Positions 55,189 to 64,000 of a stretch of DNA of 64,000 nt are shown one piece after another. Numbering within the stretch: the first letter of the stretch is position 1; each line of letters begins with the position of its first letter. The notes under the pieces were generated by a model that saw only the letters and a program-made list of their open reading frames with translations, was not told where the DNA came from and searched no databases. The stretch is from the NCBI GenBank assembly GCA_037042185.1, contig JAXQJY010000022.1:496001-560000 (forward strand). The letters are read 5' to 3'. The position numbers and the translations under genes were made by a program. Origin of the DNA: Sordariomycetes sp. S80-01Y. Lineage: Eukaryota; Ascomycota; Sordariomycetes.

Positions 55189-56445
55189 ATGGCGACATCT
55201 ACAAAATCGACGGTAGTCGTTGAGCCACTTAATCTCTATGACAAGCTTTCCCTTATTTGGCGTGTGCCATTACTGCGTGAGTCTATGATGTAAAATGTAT
55301 CGCTCCAATTGCAGGCACTAATACCGCGTCCCTTAGCCATCGTCCTGTTTGCTCTATTCGCATCCACATTCAGATCACAAAATGAGGTATCCGGCCTTCA
55401 TTGGCGCCAGAAACTCGCGCTGGCCTTTTTGAGGTCAAATGATCGTGTCTTTACAAAGAAGCAAGTGGCCGTCCGCACACGCCAGCCTCTGACGGGCCCC
55501 AGAATCCAGGAGTTCTGTCGCAAGGCAAAGCTGGTACACAGGCAGGTCATCGTGGACTGCCCTGCTCTTGGAAGCGAGCGGGGCTTCCCGCCAGCCGTGC
55601 TGCATTTTGTCACGACCCCGATGGCGCCATCAAGCGGCCCAACCATTTTCTATCTACATGGTGGGGGATACCACAAGCCGATTCAACCGGCGGGACACGT
55701 TCCGTTCGCAATGCTATGCGCAGCGGCTTGCAAGGCAAGACAGACTGTTTTCCTCGAGTACTCGTTGGCCCCTGAGCAACCGTACCCGTGTCAGCTGGTT
55801 CAAGCCGTAGCTGGTCTCCGGTTCCTGTTCGAGAAAGAGGGCATCTTAGCTGAGAGGCTTGTCCTCGGCGGTGACAGTGCTGGTGGGCATCTGGCAGCAA
55901 GTCTCTTGGCTCACATCGGTTCTCCTTCACCTTACGCCCCTCCAATCGACCTGAACGGGGCCCAATTTATGGCTGTGTTCCTCGTGTCCCCGTGGGTGAC
56001 AATGTCCGTAGGAGAGCGGGACACGGAAGACCTGCAAGCACGGAACGATTATCTCACCAACGAGAAGATCAAATCATTCAGGACAATGTTCAATCCCGTG
56101 TGGAGCGAGGTGTGGAGTAACCCATATGGGGCAGAGGACGCGGAACACCTGTGGAAGCGGCTATTTCCAGGCTCAAAGGATCAAGCAATATGCCGTAAAG
56201 CGATGCTCGCAGTAGGCACAGCAGAAGTACTTCTGGAATCATGTCTTGGGTTTGGAAGAAACTTCCTTGGGTTCGAAAGCGTAGTTGCTGAAGCCAAGGA
56301 TGATTTCGACCTCATCAAGGAGAAAGACTTTGTGCTGGCAATAGCCCCGGGCGAAGTACATGTTCAACCGGGGCTGGATTGTGCCGCGCGATACTATGAT
56401 GGAAAGATGATGAAAGCAATTTTGGCATTCCTCAAAAGCGCATAG
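55189..56445 (+). CDS. HSL-type alpha/beta hydrolase (esterase/lipase)
   Basis: Exons 55189-55276 and 55337-56445 give 398 residues. The intron uses donor GTGAGT, a strong CACTAATAC branch site and acceptor CCCTTAG. The earlier GCAG acceptor lies before the branch site and breaks the frame. The N-terminus has a membrane-type helix (VPLLPIVLFALFAST, about 27-41). The hormone-sensitive-lipase motif HGGGY (oxyanion hole) and the nucleophile elbow GGDSAGG are present. The catalytic acid and histidine are probably in the C-terminal half, with His in APGEVHVQPG. It should hydrolyse carboxylic esters and may be membrane-associated. The substrate is unknown. It lies downstream of a Zn2Cys6 gene on the same strand. 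Confidence 0.85.
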
Positions 56446-57590
56446 GCGTCGATCTCTACAGAATAGGAGGAAAGGGTCACAATGAGGCATTGATTCCAAG
56501 TACATGCACGATAGCGACCATTCCGGACTGGTTTTCGCCATGGTACATAATATTGGTAGTTTTGAGCCTGTTTAAAATATTCAATAGCTGGATAAAGCTC
56601 TAAGAACCGCTCGGTATTGCTAAAAACTTACTATTTTCATCCAAAATTGTGCCTGCTATGTCTACACTGACCCAGTCTTCGGTCCAGCCACCGCCCAAAA
56701 CTCACCAGCATAGCATTGTCCAATTCGGCAATTATTTACGTTGCCAGCCTTTTCACTTACCCAGACTATGGTCTTGGCATGGAAAATTGAACAAACTGGC
56801 CAATATGTCTAAAACACCTTTGTCTCCGTTGCATGGCGATTCGGGAATGTTCAAGTCTCGAAGACGCTGTCCAGGCATCCACTGCCGAAGAAAACCAATA
56901 ATGTAGGTTGTATCTACATGCCTAATCTACCCGGAAAGATGTGGTACACGTAACGTGTTGTTGCAATTTTGTGGTAGGCCCTTCCGTAAACACTGAAGGC
57001 AGCTCGGTTCCCGCCCAGCCCTCCAGCACTTCCGAGGGCTTCGCAAAACATCGTCGTACTTGAAATCGGACAAGGCTAGCAATGTGATTTTCACATCCGA
57101 CCAAGGTCTCCGCGACAAGAATTGCATTTGAAGTATAACAAGGAAGTGTGAGGTCAATGCCTAACCCACTTTCTTTTGCCCTACCAGCATAGGGGTCGTC
57201 GGCGGAAATGATGTAACTCTCCTTCCATTTCAGTGTTCCTCGCATGGTTGCTGAAATGAAATGGACGAACCGTCATTCATGAGGAGACGAATGGAGATGA
57301 GAGCTGGATTCACGCTGGCGGCAATTTATTTCCCTTCTCGGAACTTGCTGACTGGTGTTTGTTGGTTCACGCTACGGACCCTCCGCGCTTCGTTCCACCA
57401 ACTCTTGCGTACCCTTCCTACATCTCAGGATCTTAACGCATCTTCACCTTGGCTATTTTTCGCCGTCATGGACAAGTGACCCTCTGGTCATTGCACTTAA
57501 CACAAGAATGACCATCTTGCGAGAGCGGGTCCAGTTCGTAGGATTGACTTCGAGACACCGGCCCAGGACACATCTTGGCCCTCTTTCTGC
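56446..57590. other. Intergenic, 1.1 kb
   Basis: No firm gene. A 107-codon ATG-initiated frame on the minus strand (56922-57245) has no recognised domain. I treat it as unproven. Confidence 0.35.
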
Positions 57591-58571
57591 ATGCTCGAAC
57601 TGTCGATCTATGGGATCGGTGCTGAGTATGCCTTTATGTACAACGGCAAACGATTTTATATCACCATCAGCGCTGGAAAGCTGAGAGGGAAGGGGACTCT
57701 ACTAAACGATTTCGAAAAATTTGAGAATGACATTGACGATCCCGATACCATGTTCCAGTTCGAGGAATGGATTCTCGATTCTCTTGATGATCTCATGCAG
57801 CAAGCGGCCCCAACTCCCGAACCTGGCGCTCAGACTTCCATCACATTGTTCAATTACTTCTCCGCAGAAACGTTCTCATTCGAGCTCATCAATGAGCAGG
57901 GCAAGCTATCTGCCATTCAAAGAGACTGCTATCCTCTGTTTCACGGAGACTCGCGCCCGCGAACCCAGATTGTTGACTCTTCGCCGGAACTCGAAACTTC
58001 GAGGAATGGAGCCATTCTACGTTCTTCGCTACCGCCGGTTCCAATATTTCGAGCTTCGCAGCTTGAGCGTGTGGGGGAAGGACTGCGCGATGAGGAAATG
58101 AGCGACGTGCCGAAAAGGGTCCGCAAAGTCGGATCAGATCACCTGTTTTTCTTCAAATCTGGCCTCAAGGATCACGGTCATCTGAGAGAAATTCAGATTC
58201 TGTCGCAAATGAGCGGTAGCCTTGAATTCGAAGCGCCCTTCCGAACTTCGAAGCTTGTCGGGCTGGTTGTTTGGGACGACAACAACGACTCCCTGATGGG
58301 GTTTCTGTTGGACTACATCAACGGGCAAACCCTCGGATCACGCGTCGACGGCGCTTCGATCGAACTGAAAGCCAAGTGGATCGATCAAGTCGAGGCAACA
58401 GTGAGGCGACTCCATGAGCTCGGTATTGTCTGGGGAGATGTAAAAGCAGACAATGTCATCATCAACGAAGATGAAGACGCGGTTGTGATAGATTTTGGGG
58501 GCGGGTACACACCAGACTACATCAAGCCAGAGCTACAGCAAACTGTGCAAGGGGGATTTGCTAGGCCTTGA
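57591..58571 (+). CDS. Protein-kinase-like protein, C-terminus frameshifted
   Basis: A single open frame of 326 residues (MLELSIYGIGAEYAF). The N-terminal half is an unknown region. The C-terminal part is kinase-like: HELGIVWGDVKADNVIINED resembles the catalytic loop with D-x-K-x-D-N and VVIDFGGGYTP resembles DFG. The glycine loop is degenerate, so activity is uncertain. Fungi hold many such kinase-like proteins near accessory genes. The frame ends at QTVQGGFARP after a run of five G at 58551-58555. In the next frame the expected continuation GDLLGLDHMGAVM runs on for 29 more codons to TGA at 58641. One fewer G would join them, so this is either a sequencing error or a recent indel. Confidence 0.65.
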   Translation: MLELSIYGIGAEYAFMYNGKRFYITISAGKLRGKGTLLNDFEKFENDIDDPDTMFQFEEWILDSLDDLMQQAAPTPEPGAQTSITLFNYFSAETFSFELINEQGKLSAIQRDCYPLFHGDSRPRTQIVDSSPELETSRNGAILRSSLPPVPIFRASQLERVGEGLRDEEMSDVPKRVRKVGSDHLFFFKSGLKDHGHLREIQILSQMSGSLEFEAPFRTSKLVGLVVWDDNNDSLMGFLLDYINGQTLGSRVDGASIELKAKWIDQVEATVRRLHELGIVWGDVKADNVIINEDEDAVVIDFGGGYTPDYIKPELQQTVQGGFARP

Positions 58572-59875
58572 TCACATGGGGGCCGTTATGGGTGTTGGAC
58601 GCGATGAGCAATCCAGTGCAATCCCGCACCCTGAGCTCTGAGTAATTGGTCGTTTCAGTAGCGATCTAGTGCTCATGATACAATCGGTGTTCTTGCGAGG
58701 TGATCGATTACTCAACTGAGCTGTTCGGCCGATGAAACGATCTTCCCGGATGGATCTCAGCTAAGACCAGCCCTGATTCGTATCTCGAATGAAACTCTGG
58801 CAGGATGACTTTTTTCGTTTATTGCTAGTGAACTTTTGCGTGAATATCGACGTCTCTTGTGCTCGGCGTTTGAGAAATGAACCGTTACTGAGATGACAGC
58901 CATCGTGGTGATTCAAGCCCCTGCTGCCAAGGATGGCACGCATAATGAGCGGGTCGTCCCCTAAGACATTGCTACAGGGTCCATATGGTATCTATGCCCG
59001 CCATATGACCTAGGTATGATATGAGAAGTTATCAACAGGTCAAAAGTCTGGGTGAAGATACTTGAGTATGAGTTCATATTCCAACAACACGAGTGAATTC
59101 CACAGACGACGGAGAACAGCGGCTGAAGTGTACAGCATACAACTCAACCTTGCATTTACTTGATGCAGACCAAGAACACCAGGAAGAATGAGATCCATAG
59201 GGCTGAGGTGCTGGGAATCTCCACTTGCGCGGCGATGACTCGGACGGGGAGGGATCGGATTCGGCAGTGAAACAGGAGTAAATCCACTTCTGCCTTTCGT
59301 AGCGCGCGCTGTGTGTCGATTGACGGCTGCTGGGATTGGGGCGCAGCGGTTCCTTACCGCACTAATGGTGGCGCGCGCAGTCATCCTTGGCGTGGGCTTC
59401 TGGGGGGTTTGCCTTGTTGTACATGACAGAAAGGCGGTGTCAACACAGGATCCGAGCGTTAACTTGCGCGAAGCGGCCTTATTTCTCACGCCGACTACGA
59501 AGATCTGCAGCGCTGCATCCAGGATTTCCTTGCCAACTGTACATGATCAAGTTCATGGCCACTCAGAGGACGACTGTCCAGTGACTAATTGTCCGATTCG
59601 TGGCAGCCTGTGTGGCAGCCTAGCTTGCTGACATACATGCATTCACTGCATGCTTCGCCAGGGTAGCGATGCGATGAGACTCCCGCGAGTGTTATATAAA
59701 GACCTAGCATGCTCTTCCAACTCTTCTATTCAATTCAAACCAGTCTGTCTTCAGATCTAACTTTCCCGGCTCCTGATCTAGCCCTCTATCACATCACTCC
59801 TTGCTCCCTTCCCACGACATAACCTCCGTCATCATCACCCACCCTCAACCCTATAACACATTAATCAACATCAGA
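58572..59875. other. Intergenic, 1.3 kb
   Basis: No supported gene. The first 70 bases would be coding in the shifted frame of the kinase-like gene. The last 200 bases are pyrimidine-rich promoter and 5' UTR of the AAA gene, with a TTATATAAAGAC TATA box near 59692. Confidence 0.4.
59692..59700 (+). promoter_or_regulatory. TATA box of the AAA ATPase gene
   Basis: The string TTATATAAA occurs about 180 bases upstream of the ATG, with a pyrimidine-rich leader after it. This is a good core-promoter candidate. Confidence 0.5.
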
Positions 59876-62027
59876 ATGGCGGAAGAGATGGAGCGCACAA
59901 AGAGCTCCGGCGAGGATACCGCCTCCTTGGTGGTTGTGAGCCGCCCTGAGTCAGACACGGACGCAAAGGAAGTCAAGGCCTCACCATCAACACCAGATGC
60001 GCAGGACAAGAGCGAGAAGGAGAAGAAGACCGATGAAGAAAAGAGCGAAGAGGCTGCAGAAAAGATTATGATCGGTTCCATTACCGAGAGCAAAGATTTA
60101 TACGCCAAGTACGACGAGAATGGTGATCGGTCGTGGTCCGAGACACCTCCCAACGGCTTGGAGGAGGCAGCGGAGAACGAGCAAACACAGAAGTATGCTC
60201 TGCTCGTACGCAAGAGTGAGTTCCGAGCCAAATATGTTATGTTCTCTACTAACAGGCGTTGCAGAGAAGCCAAAGGAGGGCGACTCCAAGAACCTCGTCA
60301 TTGACAGTCTCGTCATTCAATCCCCATTCCTCAAGCAAGTTCTCAGCGATGTCTTCGACAAGTATCCTGGTATTGTCACGAATGTGTCTCGCCTCACATT
60401 CTCCGCGCCATTCGAGTGCTTTGTGCACAGGTGGGATGCCTTTTCCGCGGCCAAAGATGACACCAAGTATGACGAGGCCACGCGGGAACACATGGCGCTT
60501 CTGTACAAGATCATGGAGGATGAGCTTGGCGAGATCATTCGTCTGCGTCAGGACTACTTCAACAACCGGGCCGTGACATGGGAGCATGCCTGGACCCTGT
60601 TCCCTCCCGGGTCGCAGGTCCTGGGATCCAAGTACGGCAAGCCAGTTGCCGTTCGCTTCAACTACGGATATTACGCCAAGACGCAGTGCGGCAATGTCTA
60701 CTCTATGCGATGCGAATGCGTAGACTGGGATGGCAACATCATGGGCTGGACGGATTGCGACCAGCAGATCCCTGAATACGTCGGCGCCAAGACGTTCAAC
60801 GAGCTCGCATGCTACCCTTTGCAGTACCACCCCCAGCCAGACGCTATCAAGTCCGTGCTGCGTGCGCGCGGAAGGCTCTTCGAGAGCCTCGCAGGCTATC
60901 ACTACAAAAACTACAGCGGCCAGGCGCTGTACCACCCTGAGGTTAACCCCAGCAAGACTCGCATCGAGAATGTGTCGTCTAGGATAGTGGTGGACGGCGA
61001 CAATTGGGAGAAGAGTAACCCCGAGAACGTCGTCTTCCTGCGGAACATCAACATATACGATGAGCACAAGATGCAACGGCGAGGCAGTATCGACAGCGAC
61101 GCCAGCGGTGGCAGTGGATACGACAGCGAAATCGGAGACATGGTCGAATCAGGGAAGCCTGCCCCTCTGACCGAAGATCAGCTTCTCCTCGCCTCGCCTG
61201 TGGTGCGTGGATATTCCCTCAAGAACAAGCGTTGGATGGAGTTCTTTGTCGAGAACATTGGGGAGATCAAGTTCAACGACAAGGCCTTTGAGTCTCTGGT
61301 TCTGGAAGAAGACCAGAAGGATCTCATCCTTGCTTTCGCCCAAAGCCAGGTCAAGTACAAGCACGCCTTCGATGATATCATTTCCGGAAAGGGCAAGGGT
61401 ATTATCATGCTTCTATCTGGTGGCCCTGGTATCGGAAAGACTCTCACGGCGGAGTCCGTGGCCGAGGAGATGAAGGTGCCTCTGTACATCATGAGTGCCG
61501 GTGATCTGGGATCAGAGGCGCGCGAGGTCGAGGAAAATCTCAGCAGCATTCTCGGCATGGTTGCGAACTGGAATGCCGTGTTGCTTCTTGACGAGTGCGA
61601 CGTCTTCCTTGAGGAGCGCACAGCGCACGACATGGAGCGCAACCGTATTGTGGGTATCTTCCTCCGTCTTCTCGAGTACTACGAGGGCTGCCTTTTCCTC
61701 ACAACCAATCGCGTCAAGAGTATGGATCCCGCCTTCCAGAGCCGTATCCACTTGTCCCTCGAGTATCCTCCTCTCGATCATGAGGCGCGGGCGGCGATCT
61801 GGAAGGGATTCCTATCCAGGACTGTCAGTCTCAAGAAGGAGCTGCAGGGCAATGACGCGCACGAGGTCGCAGATGAGGATGTTCAGAGGCTCAGCAAGCT
61901 TGAGCTGAATGGACGGCAGATCAAGAATGTACTCAAGATGGCAAATCTTCTGGCTTGCCAGAAGGAGGAGAAGCTGAAGTTTGACCACGTGAGGAAGGTT
62001 CTCAAGGTCGAGGGGCACTCGTTGTAG
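59876..62027 (+). CDS. Fungal AAA-type ATPase with N-terminal DUF7025-like region
   Basis: Exons 59876-60215 and 60265-62027 give 700 residues. Two possible acceptors lie nine bases apart (CTAACAG and GTTGCAG). The second sits at a better distance from the branch site and gives RKKPKEGDSKN; the first would add two net residues (SVAE in place of K). The N-terminal 110 residues are acidic and disordered (SEKEKKTDEEKSEEAAEK). Residues about 120-420 are the conserved fungal region seen in this AAA family. The ATPase core has Walker A GGPGIGKT (about 499) and Walker B VLLLDECDVF (about 553). The arginine region FQSRIHLSLEYPPLD follows. Proteins of this type are common in filamentous fungi; the substrate is unknown. 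It probably acts as an oligomeric remodeller in the cytoplasm. Confidence 0.85.
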
Positions 62028-62149
62028 AATTACCAGCAAATTTTCTAGATAGACTAGTTATGATCTGATGAACCAAGGAAACACCTTATATCTACCAACT
62101 GAGGATGGTGCTGACTAGTCCAGTACGTACATGAAGCCCTGAATTCAGT

Positions 62150-63157
62150 CTACCAAAGACTCAACGTCCACACGTCACCGAGTCTGACATTCTCTTCACT
62201 CAAGCCGCCGTGAACCACGACGGTGCTCATCTTGTCCTCGGTCGTATCGACATCAGCATCGAACCATCCACGAGCCGCAGGCTGAGCCCCGTCCCTTGAT
62301 GCTTCCACTTTCTGCCAATACCGGCCTTCGATGTCCCAAGCCCAAACATCGTCCAACATCTTGCCCGCCCCTGCATGGCCGAGAGAACTTGGATCACGCT
62401 CGCCGAACATGGAGATCAGGAAGCCCTTGCCCTGCATATCAACAGACAGTAGAGCTGCTACGCTCCTTGGCTCGGGCCCATTGACGTTGTCCGCAGGATA
62501 GGTGATGGAGCTCCACTTGTTTTGGCCAATGTCCAAGATATCCAGTGCACCACCCTGCTCGGACTTCCCATCAAACCCTCCCGAGCGGTAGATCTTTTCC
62601 CCAACGTAGGCGATAGATGTACCGCCTCTAGCAGGCTCCGGCGCCGAAGCCAATTGTTGCCATTTCAAGTCCTCGACATCGAACACCCAAAGGTCTGATA
62701 GTCTGCCGGTCTCAGGGCATCCTGCATGAATGTAGATCTTTCTCTTGCTGTCCGAGGTGATGGCATGATAGCTTCTACCCGCAGGGACTGGAGCTTGGGG
62801 ATCGGCAGGCTTGAGGGACTGCCACGTATTTTCCTTCACACAGTACGACCACAAGGTACCATTCTCCTCAACAGGTCTCATCTCGAGACCTCCGCGTCCA
62901 GAAAAGATGTAAAGGTTTTGGCCAATTCTAGTGCTCGGGCTACCAACTCGAGGAGAGGGTGCAAGAGTATTGGCAGCGACAGTTCGTAAATCTGGGGTCT
63001 CAACGTTGAGAATATCCGTCATATTATCGACGGGCTCTCTCGGAGCGAGCTCGCCGCCGAATATGTAGACATCAGAGTCAATGACGGACACTGCCTGAGA
63101 AGACCGACGAAGGCGATCCTCTGAAGCAAGATGCGTCCATTTTGCACTGATGGCCAT
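62150..63157 (-). CDS. Kelch-repeat protein, nitrile-specifier-like
   Basis: A single exon of 335 residues starting MAISAKWTHLAS. An in-frame ATG 54 bases upstream (MISFFSTYC) is less likely because related proteins begin at the chosen site. The sequence is a six-blade Kelch propeller: repeats such as DVYIFGGELA, NLYIFSGRGG, KIYIHAGCPE, KIYRSGGFDG and STVVVHGGLS each show the G-G or G-C turn after a hydrophobic strand. Fungal proteins like this are near plant nitrile-specifier proteins and their catalytic activity is unknown. No signal peptide is seen. It is convergent with the AAA gene (122 bases between stops) and divergent from the Zn2Cys6 gene at 63605. Confidence 0.8.
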   Translation of the reverse strand: MAISAKWTHLASEDRLRRSSQAVSVIDSDVYIFGGELAPREPVDNMTDILNVETPDLRTVAANTLAPSPRVGSPSTRIGQNLYIFSGRGGLEMRPVEENGTLWSYCVKENTWQSLKPADPQAPVPAGRSYHAITSDSKRKIYIHAGCPETGRLSDLWVFDVEDLKWQQLASAPEPARGGTSIAYVGEKIYRSGGFDGKSEQGGALDILDIGQNKWSSITYPADNVNGPEPRSVAALLSVDMQGKGFLISMFGERDPSSLGHAGAGKMLDDVWAWDIEGRYWQKVEASRDGAQPAARGWFDADVDTTEDKMSTVVVHGGLSEENVRLGDVWTLSLW

Positions 63158-63604
63158 GATGGGTAATTGAGGGCGCGACACGGGGCAATATGTTGAGAAG
63201 AAACTAATCATCGAATGCCTGGCCGTAAATGATGCCGGGATTCTCGTCTCTTTATATATCTACCCAAAGCAGTCCCTCACCGTTTGTGGCCTTGACTTCG
63301 TCACTAGTGACTCTTTGTTAGGCGAAGCACGGAACGGTCAAGCCCGCTCGCGTAAGCACCCAGCTTCGCGTGGCAGCCCCATTGTACGAAAAGCCAAGTT
63401 CTCCAAGACCAAAAGCCTTTACATCAATTTGTTGGCCACGTTCCCGCTTCGGAAGCTAAGCCTGGAACGTGTGCGCTCTGTTAACTGCTCGGATTATGTC
63501 AGCGGAGGTTGGCTTCCGAAAACCCTCATCCTCGCCTCTCGAGACGCGGCGTGTTAGTCCGAAACCTCCGAAACCTCCTTCGCTGGGAGGTCATCACTCA
63601 GAAA
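63158..63604. promoter_or_regulatory. Divergent region between Kelch and Zn2Cys6 genes
   Basis: About 450 bases separate the two divergent start codons. A TTTATATATCT stretch near 63251 lies on the Kelch side and would be its TATA region. No other gene is supported. Confidence 0.45.
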
Positions 63605-64000
63605 ATGCCGCTCCGACGAGCGTGCGACATATGCTACAGGAAAAAGGTACGGCAGTCCCAGATTTTCCGTATTTTAATGTCTAACATCGGTACGACCAGA
63701 TCCAATGCCTGGTCTCTGAAGTAGGCTTACCGTGTGATTGGTGTAGACATCATGATATTGCATGCACGTTTGGTAGAATCTCTCGGACCAGTCGAGAGAG
63801 CAAGAAGTCAGTCTTTGCGGTCTTCTCTGTGTATATGATTTTAGCCTGACATTTTTTCACAGCAAAAATGAACAAATATCGAGTTTAAAACGCCGCATCC
63901 GCGAGTTAGAAGACGCTCTAGCACAAGGAGGATCATCAACTTCGACGCCATCCACAGGAAACAAAGAAACATCACTGTTAGAGCCTTCTCATCCGCTTTT
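63605..64000 (+). CDS. Zn2Cys6 transcription factor, N-terminal part (runs off the window)
   Basis: Three exons are visible: 63605-63646, 63700-63806 and 63863 onward. They keep phase and the last one is cut by the window edge. The start MPLRRACDICYRKK was chosen because it begins directly at the cluster. Cysteines are C7-X2-C10-X6-C17-X8-C26-X2-C29-X6-C36, a complete binuclear zinc cluster split by an intron after the second cysteine, which is common in this family. A leucine/arginine coiled coil follows (NEQISSLKRRIRELEDALAQ), then a Ser/Thr-rich linker. Its targets cannot be known. It is divergent from a Kelch gene, so it may regulate it. Confidence 0.85.

Noticed and set aside
1-64000. 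Transposons, LTR elements or other virus-like fossils
   Set aside because: I saw no reverse transcriptase, integrase, transposase or capsid motif and no long terminal repeats.

Overview
The window is nuclear DNA of a filamentous ascomycete (Pezizomycotina). Short introns (about 45-90 bases) with GTRNGY-type donors and CTAAC/CTGAC-type branch sites interrupt most genes. The families (CUT12, CWC2, GCN2 with a HisRS-like tail, two Zn2Cys6 regulators, a fungal-type muramidase, the fungal D-galacturonate pathway) are those of this group. A Sordariomycete of the Glomerellales/Hypocreales kind is my best guess, but the sequence alone does not fix the genus. I count 28 protein genes, one cut by the right edge, plus one intron-containing tRNA-Arg. 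I recognise no transposon, virus-like element, rRNA gene or CRISPR.

Layout. Bases 1-6100 are gene-poor and hold two secreted-protein genes on the minus strand: a GH24 muramidase with an N-terminal SH3-like domain, and a 92-residue peptide with eight cysteines in a defensin-like spacing. Bases 6100-9500 hold two conserved proteins of unknown role and the tRNA. Bases 9766-14275 are a divergent pair: 2-keto-3-deoxy-L-galactonate aldolase (gaaC/lga1) and a GFO/IDH/MocA D-galacturonate reductase (gaaA/gar2). Their 2.2 kb shared promoter carries two TCCNCCAAT boxes, the element reported for D-galacturonate-induced genes.

Bases 14500-51700 are dense housekeeping DNA: RIT1, a HAD phosphatase, a SIS1-type J protein, a UBA/UIM protein, CDC34, GCN2, CUT12, UreF, CWC2, a hotdog thioesterase, a VOC protein, DRG1, SPO12, an acyl-CoA dehydrogenase, YPT7, a conserved protein often called magnesium-chelatase-like, a Golgi GDPase, a PPPDE-PUL protein and a MYND-finger protein. 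Many neighbours are convergent with gaps of 38-270 bases or divergent over 400-700 bases.

Bases 52700-64000 look more accessory. They hold a Zn2Cys6 regulator, an HSL-type alpha/beta hydrolase, a kinase-like protein whose end is frameshifted in a G run, a fungal AAA ATPase, a Kelch protein, and the start of a second Zn2Cys6 regulator divergent from the Kelch gene.

The points most worth checking are the promoter-sharing galacturonate pair, the eight-cysteine peptide beside the muramidase, the in-frame 110-codon continuation after the TAG of the UIM gene, the G-run frameshift in the kinase-like gene, and the -SKI ending of the acyl-CoA dehydrogenase. All exon borders were set by hand from splice signals, reading phase and family similarity, so a few may be wrong by one splice choice.
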